The translations under genes and the position numbers were made by a program. Shown in pieces: positions 36,901-46,289 of a stretch of 64,000 nucleotides of DNA. The stretch's first letter is position 1; the number at the start of each line of letters is the position of its first letter. The notes under the pieces were generated by a model. It did not search any database. It was not told the origin of the DNA and saw nothing but the letters and a program-made list of their open reading frames with translations. The stretch comes from Marisa cornuarietis. Lineage: Eukaryota; Mollusca; Gastropoda; Architaenioglossa; Ampullariidae. Location: NCBI GenBank assembly GCA_004794655.1, contig SMMW01000584.1, positions 236,501-300,500 of the forward strand, in the 5' to 3' direction.

Positions 36901-39863
36901 ATAATGCACTTTTTAAAATACCAAAGGTCAGTTTGAGCAGTTTTTATCAACCATCAGTCTGCAAATCAACCAACCATCAGAAGTATAAAAAAATTCAGCA
37001 TCAAAAGTCATTTTTAGCATTCGTTAAACTTCAAGTCGCAATAGAAAAGCTTTTTACCTTTTGGACCTACAAGCAGGCATATAGAATCTCTGGTAATACG
37101 AAGAAAGATGAAATTCAAGCAGCAGAACATATATTCAGATTCTTTTAGTATTAACGGTCTTTAAAGAACAGTACATCAAATATTTGTTTCAGCACAAACA
37201 CTGGTGCACCTCTGCAACAGTAATGATCCAGAAACACTACGCTTTTCTCTTCAGGCGTTGGAAGTACTTGCCATTGAAAACCCTGATCTGATCTGCGCTC
37301 AGGTATGAGTGATTTCTGGTAGAAGTGAGGGTTATTCACAGAAGCTATGTGCTTTCTTGTGTGTTTGTCTTTGTCTACTAATAGCAGCATTCCAAGCATC
37401 ACCATGACTGCCCAACCTTAATGTTATCCTTTTGATACAGTGTTGTTGTGCCATGCTAGTATGCAGAATTCTCATTTTCTGCCTTGCACTTCTGTTGGTT
37501 GCTATATCTCTGTATAATTACTTGTTGACATGTTTGGTCTGTTTTTGAGGTGTGCTATATGCATGTGAAGTGGTATTTAGATGTTGTTTTCATTTGTGTA
37601 AAGTGCGTTGAGCCTACTCTACAGTTGAGACATGTATGTAAATATAGTAGTATGGGGTATGGCACGCACAGACACAGGTACACACACGCATTGCACACAT
37701 ACACACAGGGATAGAAAGGTAGGTGACATACCTTGTGACCGAAAGAGAGTGGGAGGGGGTTGGGGAAAACCACTGGCCGAATGGCGACCCGGCCGAAGGA
37801 GAGCGGAAGGAGGTCGCCTAGTAACAAGGACAGGGCTTCTGGAAAAGTCGGGTGTGAGGGGAATAAGAGGGTGAGAGAGGGAGGAGAGAGGACAGTCGAA
37901 CAGAGAGAAGAGAGGTGGACGCATCGCCCCACCAAGGAGTTGTTAGAGCTTTCGCCTAGTCAGACCTATCCTCTGACACAATAGTAAACCGGACTCAACC
38001 CACGACGGTGTTGTGCTATCATTGTGGTGAGACTGAGAGAGCGAACCTCATCCCACCCTGCTACATAAATATATTAAATATATGTAAATGTATTAGTGTA
38101 TACATGTAAATATGCATCATTATTATTAAGCCTTTAACCCAAGCATTTCCCCTCACATAAAAAATGTGTATAGAAGATGATCACTGTAGACTGCTAAATT
38201 ATTTGTATAACAAATATGGATATTTCCAGTAAGGTGAAATCAAGAAATGAAGCACCTACAGCTGCACATTATGTGTTCTCCTGCCCCCACCCTCACACAC
38301 ACACACACACACATGTAAGGCACACTGAAAACATTCTAATGAGAACCAGTCACAGCATGAAGCTTGTTTTGCTGATACATGTAGGAGGATCTTCTGAAAC
38401 ACCTTGCTGACCTGCCTTTCCACTTTCTGGATGAGCGTCTTTACCTTCTGGCCTCTAAAATTCTTCTTTACTTTGCAGAAAACCCAAAGGTACGCTTTTG
38501 TTTATTAATCTTAAAGTGCTGTAGCTGCAATTTTAATTCCATCTTTAAAAAAATTGCCTTTTAAAACTTGATTTTTCTTACATATTACTTATGTTACAGC
38601 AGCATTTTTGCCTGCATTGTATTTGCCACTACACAGTATGCTCAGTATGTTTATCATGTACAAGCATTTGAGATGCTGGATTTGACTGTACTAGGTTGAC
38701 ACCTTCTAGAAGGGCTTTGATTACATATCTCATCTCAACTGCAAATTTAACCTTCAAGGAGATCAAACAATGTGTGGTCTGTTGCAATGAATGTAGCTGT
38801 ATTTTAATGTTGTAAGTGTCATAAAACTGGAAGTATTCTCATGAAGACTTTATACATCACAGACTTGCAGAAAGCTTCTTGATCAGGAGCATCTGATTGA
38901 CTCTTTCTCAGCCATGGTGAAGACTCACAGTGCAGTCCTGCAAAAAGTTGTGGTCAAAATAATTTATTACCTTTTCAGCAACCCGGAGCTAAGGTGACAT
39001 TCTTTATATCCTGAATCAGTTTTTATTCTTGTTCTCGATTTCATGCTGTATTGCCTGTATATCAGTTACTTTTTAAACTATGTTTATGAAAATACTATGT
39101 TAATGCAGTGCTTACTTTTTTATTTTAAATGTATGAATTTTCATGTTCACTTGCAAGTAAATTTTTCTTCCAAGTGGAAATTTTTTTTTCAAATGATTTT
39201 AAACATAGTATAATGTGCTATACATCATCAGGCAAAAAGCCAGTCAAAAGGTGGACAGAGTCTTAGAGTATGTCCGTGACTACCCTGGAGACCAGGATGC
39301 CTGGGATATGGCTGATGAGTGTGAGTAATGTCTTCTGTCTGGGAGACATATACATATGTCTGTAACATCTATGTGTGCATGCTTTCTCATGCTTTGCTTT
39401 ATACATCTGTTTATATTCACTCCTATTCAATCTTTCTCCTTTTCTTTTGTCTTGTGATCATCATGTTGATATATGTGTGTCTGTGTGTTTGGGTGCCTCT
39501 TTAATGCAACAAATGCTTCTTCAAAAGGGAAATGCAAGATCATGGACAAATATCTCATGTCTGTGGGTAATTAAAACTATTTTTGTGAGCTTATACTAGT
39601 TGCTACACCACTGTTACGCCACTGTGACAGGAAAGAGACAGTTGAACCATTTTGATGTAGATCACTACTGACCTGCAGGTCTCCAGCTTCTTAGCTCCTC
39701 TGGTGACCTCGGCAGCCTCCCAGCACTGTCAACCCTTGAGAAACTTGATAAAATGGGAGACAAGGGCAGCAACTTTGGCTCCAGAACATCTCTGGGATCC
39801 GAAGGTAAAAGTGCAGGAAGCAGTTCCAGCGGTTCTCTCAACACAAAACAAGGCATTTTATAA
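27999..39863 (+). CDS. Ubiquitin-like / four-TM / armadillo-repeat membrane protein, family not recognised
   Basis: Sixteen phase-consistent exons: 27999-28031, 31250-31462, 32152-32289, 32811-32965, 33569-33662, 34060-34206, 34592-34668, 35057-35146, 35448-35547, 36070-36218, 36591-36718, 37193-37302, 38385-38489, 38863-38993, 39232-39320, 39679-39863, encoding 647 residues. Residues 1-82 form a beta-grasp ubiquitin-like domain: it starts MLIYARNKAFPLKTFVVSVL, then has FRLRYNGEVMQDALTLVDYD and NSVITMVPMG. Four hydrophobic segments follow at about 129-150, 151-166, 184-210 and 230-257. Residues about 275-590 are helical repeats of armadillo type (AAYDLAAMAAS, ALAELLTIPSIQETFVESGG, EAASALYNMVAESE, ALEVLAIENPDLI). 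The tail after about 590 is Ser/Gly-rich. The most likely topology puts both the Ubl and the ARM domain in the cytosol, as for ER ubiquitin-like proteins of the TMUB/HERP kind, but that is inference. The function is unknown. Exon 1 encodes only 11 residues and is followed by a 3.2-kb intron. Confidence 0.88.
28557..28832 (+). mobile_element. tRNA-derived SINE
   Basis: The head is tRNA-like, with an A box tggccgagtgg at 28569-28579 and a B box ggttcaatacc at 28613-28623, spaced as in a polymerase III promoter. It continues through a non-tRNA body (cgacccagctgacgggaatg, ctggccccgagaaaagtggg) to an acctttaccttacctttat tail and a CA-rich microsatellite. The arms of an acceptor stem do not pair, so this is a SINE and not a tRNA gene. 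It is inserted within the 3' part of the minus-strand LINE. Confidence 0.8.
28833..28905. repeat. Interrupted CA microsatellite
   Basis: Runs of (CA)n broken by aaaa and gaaa spacers directly follow the SINE tail. Another CA run (about 28540-28555) directly precedes the SINE head. Confidence 0.9.
30535..30750 (+). mobile_element. Short reverse-transcriptase C-terminal remnant
   Basis: The plus strand reads GLSKPVLEYGNTVYGHQSYV then, after a frameshift, AIQTVQRQAARLLNCF. This matches the CR1/jockey motif (L..P.LEY...VW.P.......+E.VQR.A.R). The copy is on the strand opposite to the neighbouring LINE, so it is a separate insertion. It lies in intron 1 of the Ubl-TM-ARM gene. Confidence 0.65.
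37660..38065. repeat. GC-rich insert in intron 12 of the Ubl-TM-ARM gene
   Basis: This 400-bp island is much richer in G and C than the surrounding intron, with purine-rich runs (gaaggagagcggaaggaggt). It ends cctcatcccaccctgctaca at the boundary with AT-rich DNA. The composition break suggests an inserted element, for instance part of an LTR-type repeat. No coding or terminal signature was identified. Confidence 0.35.
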
Positions 39864-40409
39864 GCCCTTGAAGTGTGACTCTCTATGGTGTATTGAGAGG
39901 CAAAAAGCTTCAAAGAGGAAATTACAGTGACATATTATCACCAGTGAGAGTTTATAAACACCATGTTCATATAGTGCTTCTATTCATAGGGACCGAGTTG
40001 ACAAGGTGATGTATCAGACATCTTGGTACACAGTGTAAAAGATATAATATTTGTTTTATTCATTCTTTCTTCTTTTTTATGTATTTTGTACTAAAGACTA
40101 GTTTGACCTGCATACAAGATTTTAAGACTTTGATGATATTACTATTACTGTGAGTTGCTAAAATTTGTATTGAAATTTGTATGCTGAAATTTATATGAGA
40201 GTTGAGCTCTGAAGGAAGTACTTAACTGAGATTACTACTAGCGCTCGTTGAAATGTGACCATCATTCGTTGTTGCTTTAATTCTGTATTGAACTTGAGAA
40301 AGAAGAACGATGAAATATCAATTGGGTTAGAATGTTTTGTGGAAGTGAATATGAATATGAATCATGAAATGATTCTTGTAGTTCACAAATGTATAATGTA
40401 TTGGGATGG

Positions 40410-40415
40410 ATTAAA
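40410..40415 (+). terminator. Polyadenylation signal ATTAAA for the Ubl-TM-ARM gene
   Basis: The hexamer lies 547 bases after the stop codon (39861-39863), in non-repetitive AT-rich sequence. It is just 20-odd bases before the inverted repeat copy C begins at 40437. This spacing would make the 3' UTR about 0.57 kb. Confidence 0.45.
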
Positions 40416-40436
40416 ACTTCATTAGTCTTTTATTTG

Positions 40437-40893
40437 TGTAACCAACACGTCTGTCCCTGATGGCTACGTAGGGGGTAGGCTAGTGGCACGAGAACACAAG
40501 ACAGCATTTGCCGCACAAGTGTAGATTTTTATTCAGAGTCACTCGGCGGTTGCCCTGCCTTCTCTCCGCTGTCACTTCCAAATCCAAAAAGCCCTTCCAC
40601 AAGATTGGTTGGTTGGTTGGTTTATTTAGTAAGAAAGTGTTTCCACCTTGCGGTGATTTCGCACTATGGGAGGAAAGGGAGGGGGAGGAAACCGTAGTAC
40701 CCGGAGAAAATCCCCGAAGCCCACAACTGCAAACCTACACTCCTATTCCCCGTCGAACGTTCCAGACCCCCCCCCCTCTTTTTCCCACGTGGCTGCAGAG
40801 GCCTCCACCCACCCCCGGAGTCCAAGGCCGGACTTCATAGCCTTGCTAAGTGTGTGTCCACGTGTGAAGTGTGATTGTGTTTGAGAGCGTGTG
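40437..40893 (-). repeat. Dispersed repeat, inverted copy C with a nested insertion
   Basis: Read on the minus strand this matches copy B (26083-26434), including tagccatcagggacagac, agagtcactcggc and ggaagtgagagc-type segments. The last of these appears here as ctgtcacttccaaatccaaa on the plus strand. It is split by about 125 bp at roughly 40603-40728, starting ggttggttggttggtttatt and containing gtacccggagaaaatcccc. That insert resembles a separate interspersed repeat. Confidence 0.82.
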
Positions 40894-40984
40894 TGTGTGC
40901 GTGTGTGTGTGTACGCGTGCGACGATCGTGTGTGAATGTCGATACTAGTGCATAGATGTGCGCATATTACGCGTGTGATGACCG

Positions 40985-41165
40985 TTTGCAAGCCCGTTCT
41001 TAGCCCTCGTGGGGCCCGAGGCATAGGGCATGTGCGGGGCCCTCGACGCCAGAATCGCCACTGTTTTAGTTGGGAGCCTAGTTACCATATTAATCAAAAG
41101 CGCGGGGCCCTGACGACGTCGACTATCAAAAGCGCGGGGGCCTAGGCAGATGCCTCGTCTTTTTA
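40985..41165. repeat. GC-rich repeat fragment
   Basis: The string aaaagcgcggggccct occurs at about 41095 and, with small changes, again at about 41127 (aaaagcgcgggggcct). Ggggcccgaggcatagggca lies upstream. The internal repetition and composition suggest a degraded transposon end. No family is assigned. Confidence 0.4.
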
Positions 41166-41959
41166 TTTTTATTTATTTGTGTTGTTCAAAGTTTTTTTTC
41201 TTATTGCTAGGTAGGTAAAGAGTGGGGGGGGGGAGAAGAAAGCCTAGAGCTATAGCTATGCACCTCTCGTTCAGGCCCAGAAGGCTCGTGGATACATGTT
41301 GCCGAATGTACAGCCATCCCCTAAAAGCATCACACAGAACAACACAAAAGAAACAGGCATAGTACGTCTTAACAGGAGTACAGTGCTGTCCACTATATGA
41401 ACACGTTCGCCAAATGTATGGTCATGTCAAATATTTGCCAAACATATCCACATTTTGGATATATAATCGTATGTGTCCACTCAAGAAGTAAACTTTCGGC
41501 TTCGCTCAACACAGTAAAGGCCTTCTACAGTACCATACCTTCTCCATCTCGGGTCAAGCTCGATCATTCCTTCTCTACATAATCTTAGCTTGACACTGAA
41601 ACCATCAAAAAGAAAACAAACAAACAAAAACCACCAAAACTGGTATGTCAGAGCCTGAAAGAAGCCGCAGACTCGTTACCCAGATGAAAAATGGCCATGT
41701 CGACGTAAACAACTGCATGTAGCGCAACCGGAAATGAAAAACATCAAATGTACCCCGTGCGGCGGCAAAACAAACGTATTCCTAACACAAATTTCAGGTC
41801 AAGAAGAGAGCATGTTTTTTGTTCTTTTTCAACATTCCACAAGTTTGGGGCTTTTTTTCCCCCAACCGTATGTATGCTTCAATTTGTCGAGTCTTGATGA
41901 TCGTGATGACGAGGTGTTTGCAGTGTTAGTGCGTTCCACATCGCAGGCTGCCCCTCACA

Positions 41960-42650
41960 CCTCATTCATAAACTTCAGAAAGTGCAGGACTCCGCTACAA
42001 GTTTGATGCTTAGAGGTAGGGAACGGGACCATGTCACTCCTCTCCTTCGTTTTCTGCACTGGCTACCCATCTGTTCTCGCATTCAGTACAAACTGTCCGT
42101 GCTATGTTTTGATTTCTTAGCTGGCTCCTGGCCTGACTATTTCTCAGAATTTCTCTTTCCCTGCGCCTCAGCCAGACAACTATATTCTTCGTCTGATGGC
42201 CGTATCCTACCTAGTCCTGTCACCAAAACAACATATGGTCACAGAATGTTTAGTTACTGTGCAGCCAAAAAAATGGAACGCTCTCCCTTTCCATATCCGC
42301 CACCTACAATTGAATCCTTTAAATGTGCACAGAAAACGCACCTCTTGAGCATTACTCCTAACAACAGTCCACACATTGCCAGTCCTTTTTCACCCCACTC
42401 TTTTCGCTTATTGCTACTTTCCTACTCGGCTTCCTCTGCAGAACCACGATATTTTCAGTTCTTGTTACATTGCTCATCTTTACGTACAATTGTCTTTCAT
42501 TCGTCGTCAGTACTGTTGTTTATTCTTCCGTCCCTCGTATCCTGTCCATATTGTTCATGTCTCATTTTTGTTTTAATCGTTATAAGAGGATGCTCCTTAC
42601 GAGTGTGACTATGTGCTGTATAGATCTTTCATTTATTATTATTACTATAT
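41960..42650 (+). mobile_element. CR1/L2-like LINE 3' end, copy 3 (longest)
   Basis: An almost open 208-codon frame (41982-42608) starts after KLQKVQ-like sequence. It contains RDHVTPLLRFLHWLPICSRI, YKLSVLCFDFLAGSWPDYFS and TTYGHRMFSYCAAKKMERSP. This is the classic C-terminal region of CR1/L2 reverse transcriptases (HVTPLL..LHWLP+..RI.+K). It ends with the same 3' UTR as the copies at 5447 and 11222. The 5' end is truncated and the thumb-domain Trp of the WN.LP motif is lost. Confidence 0.85.
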
Positions 42651-45317
42651 TCGACGGCCGCTGCCCACTCCTACCTCCATCATCACACACACAATGATGC
42701 CGTTAAATACGACACAGGTGGGTGCAGAAGAACTGGTCATTTCTAATTAACTGTGGGAGAGCAGCTGCACAAACCATCTCCGAAACTTGAAAATAAATGC
42801 TGCCACCATCCGTGCAGTCAAGCAACAAGCAACACCGTGCAGTCGGCAGCAACCCAGCCCACGTATGTCAACATCAGCAGCAACACAAAGTCACCCAGTC
42901 TTTTCCTCATGCTCCCTCCCTCGCTATAGTTCGTATGCATACGTTACAGGTTTGTTTTTTGAGGGGGTGGAGTCAAGATTTGTTCCTGGTATTATGACCA
43001 GGTATCTAATTTACTCTTCTTTGGTGTGTGTCATGAACCTGCTTTCTAAGCGTTTTAGGAATGGAACAAACATCAGGAAGAACGGGATGGTGGTTGAGGA
43101 CGAACGGGTGGTGGGGTAGGTGGATGTGCGCGTCTCATGATGTAGGAGAGAACTGCGTCACCGAAAGGTGCGGGATATAAACGACAAGAAGTAGGGTTTG
43201 TCGGGGGATGGGGCGGTGGGCAACCATCTGTGTGAATGTTGTTGAATGCTGAGAACAAACAAGAGAAAGACTACCAAAGGCAGTTTAAAGTGTATATGAA
43301 TGTAGGAGTGTTGTAGGGAAATTACAATGTGTGTGTATGTGGTGGTGGGGTTAATATACTTCAAATCATTCCATTCCTGTTACAGAATATTTGAACATTA
43401 CATATACTTCTTCACAAATTATTATTGTTTGTATACTTGCATGTATGGAACATTTTATCTCGTCAGAAAGTGAGCTGTAGAGTGTCACTGTCTCGGTCTA
43501 GCTTCCAAACGCATTTATTCTTATCAAAGTTTTGTGTCGTTGCCTACAAGCTCACAGTAATGCAAAATATTCCTGGAGTTTCATGTCGAACTGCTGTTTA
43601 ACACCGCGCTTCACTGGCTCCGTGCAAAGAGTTTTGCTTCTTTGTCTCTGAAATTCGCATCCTGTAACAGCTGTGATATTTTTCTGCATGAAGTTTGCTC
43701 TTGTTTGGACCGACGCCTTAATTAGGTCCACATTACGTCACAGCTCTCACTCGCAACTCGCGAGTTTTTCTCAACCGTTAATAGAGATGTGCATAATACA
43801 GCAGTGCGGCTTTTGAGAGGAAAAAAGGGAAAGAAGGGAAAGAGGCTGGATTGGAGGGACAGGCGGGGGAGGGGGAGGCATTGAGGTTGGACAATAAAGG
43901 GTAGGTAGCCGGAGGAGACGGATTCCAACAGTGACCAAAAATTGTTACAGGTTTCCCATTACCGCAAGCAGGGTGCACACCGTCTATCCGAGTCTCATTT
44001 AGGAAGTACGTGGCTATGGTGCTTGCGAGTTGATGTGGTCTATCCAAACATGGAACAAGAAAAAAAAAGTCTCCGTTAACTCATGTCAAGAAGTTGAAAT
44101 GTCTCATTATGCACATATTCGGAACGGCTCGGTTAGCAAAAATGGTTAAAACGACCAGTAGGCTTTTTTTTTTAAATGCGTCATACTTGATACTTGGTGC
44201 TGTATGCAGGACGGAGAAAGAGAAGATATATATATATACAAAGAGAGAAGGAAAGATAGAAAGATAGACATATGCACACATACAGTTACTCTACAAAATA
44301 GTTACCTAAGGGTGGGTGATTAAGAATAATAGCAAAGGATCACAGATCTAATGACCCTTAGTACACTTACTCCCACTCTGTTTCGAACGTGAAGTCAGCT
44401 AACTTCCGAAATATAGGCTTGAAATATCCATTAACAATTTATCAGTCAAAATATTAAGTACGAAACGTGCGTGCAGCAAAGTGATTTGTTTGTTTGTTTC
44501 TAGTTTAGGCTAGTTGTGCAAGTGGTGATCGTTTTCACCTTTATTACCCAAGATGCGAAGACACGAGCAGCTCACTAGTACAAGTAGTACAAGTGGTACA
44601 AGTACACTCCCACATTAAAGATGCACGTGGACAGAGAGATCGCCACAAAAACTGCTCGGAAATCACACTCGTTTTCACACATTTGCAAAAAACGCAATAG
44701 TCTTTCGGCATGATATGATTCTAGTGTCTTTTGCATCAACTGTAGTTCTTGTCTCTAGACACAAAACTTTCTGTGATGTGTCGCAAGGCTCGTCTCAAGC
44801 CACAAGCTGTGTTCGCCCCATGGTCATCTCAACATCCGCAGAGCCCACGCTGCGATTTGACCGCACTTCCCTAACCAGATTACGTCTGTGGAACAGAAAA
44901 AAATAATTAGAAAGAAGAGCTGATGAAAGCCGAAGCGAGTAAAACGTAAATAGAACAAAAGATTTTGAAGACGTTGAACAAAAGTTTCTTGTTTCTATGT
45001 GTGCCTTTTTGTCTTGATGCCCATTACTGGTTAAATTTATGATGTGGTTTTTTTTCTCCCTAAAGAGGCGAAATAGTGTTGATGATCTATAATTAAAACC
45101 TTACTAGTTTGGCTCCTTTGACTGGTTTATTGCCCTTGATATCCGGCGAAGGGCTAAGCAAACGCAATATTCTCAGAATGTTTGCTGATTTGCGAGCATA
45201 CATTGTTGTTATTGTAGTCAAATGGTTTTGAACTGGATGCTTGTCTATTGCTGTTCAGGTACACAGACGCATCCATATTAAATACTTGAATCCACATATA
45301 TAAAATAATTATTCTGG

Positions 45318-45320
<3 letters not shown>
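42651..45320. other. Intergenic interval, nothing recognised
   Basis: There are no exon-like segments with coding character and no identified repeat family. A short tandem (agtacaagtggtacaagtac) occurs at about 44578-44607 and a TA run at about 44228-44237. Confidence 0.5.

Positions 45321-45359
<39 letters not shown>
45321..45359. repeat. (CA)n microsatellite
   Basis: An uninterrupted CA tract of about 39 bp directly flanks the left side of the duplicated intron segment. Confidence 0.97.
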
Positions 45360-45361
<2 letters not shown>

Positions 45362-45363
45362 AC

Positions 45364-45695
45364 GTTCAACGTCAAAGTGGAGTTAAGGCACAGCTCATCT
45401 TCATTCTTTTTTGTCTCTCTTTTCTTTTCATCTCTTACATTCATTACATGATTGATCATAAATCAGAAATGTGAACCAGTCCTTTCAAGGGAGAGAAAGG
45501 AGGGACTGGTTATCAGATGCTGGCTTAATCTGTTAAGCAAAAACAAAAGAGAACATTATATGGTTTGCCAAATAATTACTTTTTTCACAACTGGTGATTA
45601 ACAGAAGCAGATAGGTGCAAACATACTGTAACTGCTATAGCTGGATAGTGTCTTTACATGCTAAGATTATAAACTGACATCCACCTCTTTCCTAA
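45364..45695 (+). repeat. Ectopic copy of the exon 6/intron 6 boundary of the Ubl-TM-ARM gene
   Basis: This is about 330 bp collinear with 34188-34532, in the same orientation. Shared strings include ggcacagctcatcttcattc, catgctaagatta and tttacatgctaag, plus many longer imperfect stretches. The copy begins in the last 19 coding bases of exon 6 (phase of FNFKVE). The donor gtgagg of the gene is ttaagg here, so the copy cannot splice. Both ends abut long microsatellites. Because the source segment straddles a true exon boundary, the gene is the likely donor and this the copy. Confidence 0.88.
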
Positions 45696-45709
45696 AAAAC
45701 TTAATAAAC

Positions 45710-45711
<2 letters not shown>

Positions 45712-45779
<68 letters not shown>
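45712..45779. repeat. (GT)n microsatellite
   Basis: A pure TG tract of 68 bp flanks the right side of the duplicated segment. It is complementary in strand sense to the CA tract on the left. Confidence 0.97.
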
Positions 45780-45780
<1 letters not shown>

Positions 45781-46225
45781 AACAGCTCTAAATCTTACGA
45801 CGGAAATCGATACTAAAAAAAAAAGAATGCTTGGAGAGAAAACATTTCTAGGTTTTCAGCCTAAAAAGGTTGAGACTGCTATCAAGGTGCAAGTGTTGCT
45901 GCACGTGCCTCACACAGGATCACTTCTCCATTTAAAGTGAACCTCCTTCAGCGCTTCCTCCATCTCGCTCTTCACTCAGTAAACTCACGTATTTTCAAAC
46001 TTATTCTGTCTTTTTCAACAGACGTCCGCGTCAATAAATAAAATAAGCAAATTGTCTATTTTTTCTGTTTTCTGTCCTTGTTCCATTATCTCTCTGTCAT
46101 ATTTTCTTGTGCTTTCTCCGAACACTTCTATCAGAACAAAGGTACAGCCAGTAAAACTTGCTATGTCAGTACTTAAAGACAACTTTCATACTTTATTGCT
46201 TGGGTTTGTTTTTGAACATCTATGC

Positions 46226-46242
46226 AAGAGAGAGAGAGAGAG

Positions 46243-46287
<45 letters not shown>
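46226..46287. repeat. Compound (GA)n(GT)n microsatellite
   Basis: About 10 GA units pass directly into about 20 GT units. Confidence 0.97.

Positions 46288-46289
<2 letters not shown>

Noticed and set aside
37555..37935. 126-codon open frame on the minus strand in intron 12 of the Ubl-TM-ARM gene
   Set aside because: It is low-complexity, Leu/Ser/Pro-rich sequence arising from the purine-rich GC insert, with no motif and no splice support.
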